A DNA stretch of 7,902 nt from Bacillota bacterium (GTDB taxonomy: Bacteria > Bacillota > Clostridia > Christensenellales > CAG-138): NCBI GenBank assembly GCA_023416175.1, contig JAEZIE010000077.1, positions 1 through 7,902 of the forward strand, in the 5' to 3' direction. Under the pieces are notes generated by a model. That model was not told where the DNA came from. It was given only the letters and a program-made list of their open reading frames with translations, and did not search any database. Both the position numbers and the translations under genes were made by a program. Below are positions 5,751 to 7,902 of this stretch, one piece after another (position 1 is the stretch's first letter; each line of letters starts with the position of its first letter).

Positions 5751-6032
5751 ATGAAACTATGGGCGCTGCTGCGCGCAAAACAAAAAATCGTCCGTGACGT
5801 GGTGATGGAATTCCAGATAGAACGTCCTGAAGACGTGGACGGCTGGCAGGAGATTATCGGTGAGCTGTGCCGGGCACTTCATGAAAGCCGCCCCGTCATA
5901 CTCAACAAACACGCGGAGCAATTGAGCCGGTTTTCGCGCACGGCCTTTTTGCCGCAGGATTTTATAGAGAGCGTGTCGTTTGATAAAATGGAGGTTGAAA
6001 TCTTTCCGGAAAAACAAAAAGAACGCCTCTAA
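5751..6032 (+). CDS. Small protein of unknown function (93 aa)
   Basis: I chose the ATG at 5751 because GGGAGAG (5738-5744) precedes it by 6 nt and the sequence then reads MKLWALLRAKQKIVRDVVME, a compact beta-strand start. The frame stays open upstream to 5637 but runs through the terminator and palindromes, so those residues are not believed. The predicted order is strand (IVRDVVMEFQ), helix (VDGWQEIIGELCRALHES), then RPVILNKHAEQLSRFSRTAFLPQDFIESVSFDKMEVEIF, ending in a charged tail. There is no signal peptide, membrane helix or Cys cluster. The pattern P-V-x-L-x-KH ... F-x-RTAFLPQDFIESV-x-FD resembles small conserved hypothetical proteins I associate with Clostridia, but I cannot name a family. 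It lies between two terminators, so it is probably transcribed alone, although no clear promoter is seen in the short upstream gap. Confidence 0.78.
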   Translation: MKLWALLRAKQKIVRDVVMEFQIERPEDVDGWQEIIGELCRALHESRPVILNKHAEQLSRFSRTAFLPQDFIESVSFDKMEVEIFPEKQKERL

Positions 6033-6033
6033 A

Positions 6034-6053
6034 GGAAATCTGTCCTGATTTCC
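6034..6053 (+). terminator. Weak hairpin just after the 93-aa gene
   Basis: GGAAATC (6034-6040), loop TGTCCT, GATTTCC (6047-6053), followed by a loosely T-rich stretch. Its A/T-rich stem makes it a weak first terminator or a 3'-end stabiliser; the stronger site is at 6077-6120. Confidence 0.4.
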
Positions 6054-6076
6054 CGATTTGTATTATTTTGTATTTT

Positions 6077-6120
6077 CGCCCGCTTGCAGCGTCTGTAGAT
6101 GCATGCGGGCGTTTTATTTT
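6077..6120 (+). terminator. Rho-independent terminator of the 93-aa gene
   Basis: Stem CGCCCGC (6077-6083) with GCGGGCG (6105-6111), extended inward by TTGCA/TGCAT with one mismatch, an 11-nt loop and the T tract TTTTATTTT (6112-6120). Confidence 0.82.
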
Positions 6121-6191
6121 GTACATACTATTCCACATCCCCACAAAGCTAGGGATGAATAAGCCTTAAGGCAAATCAAAGGAGAGTTAGT

Positions 6192-6410
6192 ATGGATACC
6201 CTTTCGTTGATCTTGATCATCATCGGCGCGCTGAACTGGGGATTGATCGGCCTGTTCCAGTTCGACCTTGTGGCTGCTCTGTTCGGCGGCATGAGCGGTA
6301 TCGTCTCCCGCATCATCTATACGTTGGTTGGCCTTGCGGGCCTGTGGGGCATTACGATGCTCTTCCGCCGCGGCGACCGTGAGGTGCGCGAAGGGGACCA
6401 CAAGCATTAA
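6192..6410 (+). CDS. DUF378 family small membrane protein
   Basis: A 72-aa integral membrane protein. AAAGGAGAG (6178-6186) sits 5 nt before the ATG. Two hydrophobic helices are visible at about residues 4-24 and 38-58. The signature LNWGLIGLFQFDLVAALFG (14-32) followed by SRIIYTLVGLAGLWGI (39-54) is that of DUF378 (YuzA-like) proteins, whose biochemical role is not established. The tail (RRGDREVREGDHKH) is charged and probably cytosolic. The length is normal for the family. I found no convincing promoter between the preceding terminator (6120) and the start; an A/T-rich stretch at 6120-6165 may hold one. It is bounded by terminators on both sides and appears monocistronic. Confidence 0.92.
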   Translation: MDTLSLILIIIGALNWGLIGLFQFDLVAALFGGMSGIVSRIIYTLVGLAGLWGITMLFRRGDREVREGDHKH

Positions 6411-6426
6411 GCGCTCCGCGGGCGCT
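6410..6426 (+). terminator. Short G/C hairpin overlapping the DUF378 stop codon
   Basis: AGCGCTC (6410-6416), loop CGC, GGGCGCT (6420-6426) with one G-T wobble, starting at the last base of the TAA. No T run follows, so it is more likely a 3'-end stabiliser than a full terminator; the hairpin at 6474-6503 is the likely real end. Confidence 0.35.
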
Positions 6427-6473
6427 ATTGCGTGCTCGTCTGCCCGAATGTATTCTCCGGGCATGACGCATAG

Positions 6474-6503
6474 AAAAAGGATGCAATGACGCATCCTTTT
6501 TTT
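6474..6503. terminator. Terminator hairpin, first of a near-identical pair
   Basis: AAAAAGGATGC (6474-6484), loop AATGAC, GCATCCTTTTT (6491-6501), with the T run to 6503. It terminates the DUF378 transcript on the plus strand; the flanking A run allows function on the minus strand too. It differs from the copy at 6596-6625 by one base in the loop plus A/T-run length. Confidence 0.85.
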
Positions 6504-6507
6504 GTGG

Positions 6508-6538
6508 CCGCGGGCAAAGCACACTGCTTTGTCCGCGG
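6508..6538. repeat. 14-bp inverted repeat between the twin terminators
   Basis: CCGCGGGCAAAGCA (6508-6521), a 3-nt spacer CAC, and TGCTTTGTCCGCGG (6525-6538). One position pairs as a G-T wobble; all others are perfect. There is no T run on either side. Its role is unknown. Confidence 0.55.
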
Positions 6539-6595
6539 GTTTTCAAAATGGATTGCGATCCCCCACACCCCTAAAGGTAACTCAGACGGTAAGCT

Positions 6596-6625
6596 AAAAA
6601 AGGATGCAATAACGCATCCTTTTTT
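6596..6625. terminator. Terminator hairpin, second of the pair; ends the flavin-reductase-like transcript
   Basis: AAAAAAGGATGC (6596-6607), loop AATAAC, GCATCCTTTTTT (6614-6625). On the minus strand it lies 32 bp beyond the stop of the flavin-reductase-like gene (6658) and ends in six T residues, so it is that unit's probable terminator. Confidence 0.82.
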
Positions 6626-6657
6626 CATCATTCAGATATTCTGTTCCCGTTATTCCA

Positions 6658-7191
6658 TCATTGCGCCGTACGATATGCGGCGAGGATACGGCCATAGTAG
6701 ATGGTATGCGGATTTCCGTCATCCCCTTCTTGTTGGGCAGGGTTATAATACTGCGTGCGCTGGGTTTCATGCAACGCGTCCATGTTGCCCTTCATTTCCG
6801 TGGAATAGACCACCTCGCACTCGAAATGGATGGTGCAACCGGAGAGCGGTGCAATGCCGCCCGCCTGCGGTTCCAAGGTTGTAAGGCCCAAAACCTGCTT
6901 TTTATCAACGTCCCGCCCGGAGCGTGAGCCGCAGAAGCCAAGCTCCTTTTTCATGGTACCAGCAGCGGGAACGGAAACGGTAAACACGCGGTCACGCTCC
7001 AAAAACGCGTGCGAGTACCGGGTATGCCGGACCAGTACCGTGCAGACGGGAATACCCCAAACCACGCCCCACTGGGCCCAACCGATCGTCATAGGGTTTT
7101 GTTCCTCTTTCCCCGCCATCAAAAAAGCGCCGCCGTGCTGCAACTGCCCGCACGCTTCTTCCAACAATGCCTTGTACGTTTCGTCTTGCAT
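6658..7191 (-). CDS. Flavin-reductase-like FMN-binding family protein
   Basis: A 177-aa cytosolic protein. I chose the ATG at 7191 because AAGGAG (minus strand, 7203-7198) precedes it by 6 nt; the frame is open further upstream but runs into the preceding gene. NPMTIGWAQWGVVWGIPVCTVLVRHTRYSHAFL (32-64), then RVFTVSVP and the KKELGFCGSRSGRDVDK segment (81-97), follow the flavin-reductase-like fold of NAD(P)H:flavin oxidoreductases and related FMN-binding proteins: a beta barrel in which the T-x-G-W/S and S-R-Y-S-H-like segments contact FMN. The end (HTIYYGRILAAYR, 162-174) is the usual closing strand pair. Clostridia carry many such paralogues; the physiological electron acceptor is unknown. 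It lies 23 bp after the S41 protease gene on the same strand, so co-transcription is likely although a functional link is not obvious. Confidence 0.88.
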   Translation of the reverse strand: MQDETYKALLEEACGQLQHGGAFLMAGKEEQNPMTIGWAQWGVVWGIPVCTVLVRHTRYSHAFLERDRVFTVSVPAAGTMKKELGFCGSRSGRDVDKKQVLGLTTLEPQAGGIAPLSGCTIHFECEVVYSTEMKGNMDALHETQRTQYYNPAQQEGDDGNPHTIYYGRILAAYRTAQ

Positions 7192-7214
7192 AATTGTCTC
7201 CTTTTGTCCCTTAT

Positions 7215-7901
7215 CTACGACGCCGCCAGGGCGTCCGCCTGCTCCCGGACTTCGTCGAGCGCGGCCCAAAGCTGGGCGTCATCGTCCTCTTCAATCCGGA
7301 CGATGGGCAGCCCTTTGACGTTGTCCGCCAGGTCGATATCGATATCGGGCGCAACACCCGTACCGTCCACGTTTGCGCCGCTGGGCGTGTAGTAGGCTGC
7401 GGTGGTCAGTTTTACCCAGCCGCCGTTGCTTTGTAGCTGCAGGGTCGTCTGCACGACCCCCTTGCCATAGGTCTGGGTGCCCACCACCGTGCCCGTGCCG
7501 CTGTCCTTTACGGCTGCTGCTAGTATCTCGCTTGCGGAAGCGGAATTTTCATTCACCAATACCGCCAGCGGTACGTTGATGCCTTTGGCGTCCGAACGGA
7601 AGACTTCCTCCTGTCCGTCCGTCCCCTTGACAGTGACGATCACGCCCTCCTTTAACAGCGCGTCCGCCACAGCAACAACCTGGGTCAATTCGCCTCCCGG
7701 GTTATCCCGGATGTCGATGACGAGGCTTCGCATGCCCCGGTCCGTGAGATCCCGCAGCGCCTGCGCAAATTCATCAGCCGCGGTTCCTGTAAACTTGTCG
7801 AGCCGGATATACCCGGTGCGCTGGTTAAGAAGCCTGTGGCTCACGCGCTGTGTTACGCCCTGCCCGCGCGTAATGGAAAGCGTCTTGGGGGAACCGCCGC
7901 G
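7215..7901 (-). CDS. S41-family C-terminal processing peptidase (CtpA/CtpB-like), 5' part outside window
   Basis: 228 codons of a serine protease whose frame stays open to the window edge. Codons at the edge (RGGSPKTLSITRGQ) look like the last strand of a PDZ domain that selects substrate C-termini, so the gene starts beyond 7902. The GTG at 7844 is internal and not a credible start. The tail-specific protease core follows: TGYIRLDKFTGTAADEF, VIDIRDNPGG (an S41 hallmark), and VNENSASASEI ... TQTYGKGVVQ. By alignment with E. coli Prc (Ser430, Lys455) the nucleophile is the middle Ser of SASAS, 25 residues before the Lys of YGKG, with Gln four residues later; all are intact. Family members are membrane-anchored or exported and cut envelope or sporulation proteins. 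After the core there is only an acidic tail (EEDDDAQLWAALDEV); no peptidoglycan-binding domain follows. Confidence 0.94.
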   Translation of the reverse strand, partial: RGGSPKTLSITRGQGVTQRVSHRLLNQRTGYIRLDKFTGTAADEFAQALRDLTDRGMRSLVIDIRDNPGGELTQVVAVADALLKEGVIVTVKGTDGQEEVFRSDAKGINVPLAVLVNENSASASEILAAAVKDSGTGTVVGTQTYGKGVVQTTLQLQSNGGWVKLTTAAYYTPSGANVDGTGVAPDIDIDLADNVKGLPIVRIEEDDDAQLWAALDEVREQADALAAS

Positions 7902-7902
7902 T

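Noticed and set aside
6121..6177. A promoter for the DUF378 gene
   Set aside because: Candidate -10 hexamers such as TACTAT lack a -35 at 16-18 bp, so none is reported although one must exist unless there is read-through.
1..7902. CRISPR array, tRNA, rRNA, transposase or phage genes
   Set aside because: No regularly spaced direct repeats, no cloverleaf or rRNA-like stretch, and no protein with transposase, integrase or phage motifs was found on either strand.

Overview
The window reads as chromosomal DNA from a low-to-mid GC Firmicute, most likely an anaerobic Clostridia member. Supporting signs are strong GGAGG-type ribosome binding sites, several TTG/GTG starts, A/T-rich sigma-A promoters with 17-bp spacers, a short DtxR/MntR-type regulator, a DUF378 membrane protein and many intrinsic terminators. 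This placement is an inference, because no 16S rRNA or strongly lineage-specific gene is present.

Left part (1-2030): the 3' end of a ferritin gene (+) converges on a ketopantoate-reductase-like gene (-). The ~300 bp between them hold nested inverted repeats ending in a 30-bp perfect palindrome that also works as a terminator. The reductase-like gene diverges from a DtxR-family metal-dependent repressor (+) with a clear extended -10 promoter. The repressor's iron-type metal ligands and the nearby ferritin hint at local iron or manganese control, but no operator can be proven.

Middle (1984-5720): a bidirectional terminator separates the repressor from rpsT (-, ribosomal protein S20, TTG start, good promoter). 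A D-2-hydroxyacid dehydrogenase (+) and a large membrane protein (+) follow, each with its own promoter. The membrane protein has an N-terminal zinc ribbon, a Pro/Ala-rich linker, one membrane helix and an extracytoplasmic part with Ig-like repeats and a possible OB-fold. A ~140-bp cluster of hairpins and a strong terminator follow it.

Right part (5720-7902): a 93-aa protein of unknown function (+) and a two-helix DUF378 membrane protein (+), each with terminator hairpins behind it. Then come two nearly identical terminator hairpins 122 bp apart. Last is a probable two-gene minus-strand unit: an S41 C-terminal processing protease (5' end outside the window), then 23 bp later a flavin-reductase-like FMN protein.

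The genes are mostly single transcription units of housekeeping type. I found no defence system, CRISPR array, transposase, tRNA or rRNA. The least ordinary material is the intergenic palindromic DNA, the zinc-ribbon/Ig-like membrane protein and the small uncharacterised protein at 5751-6032.
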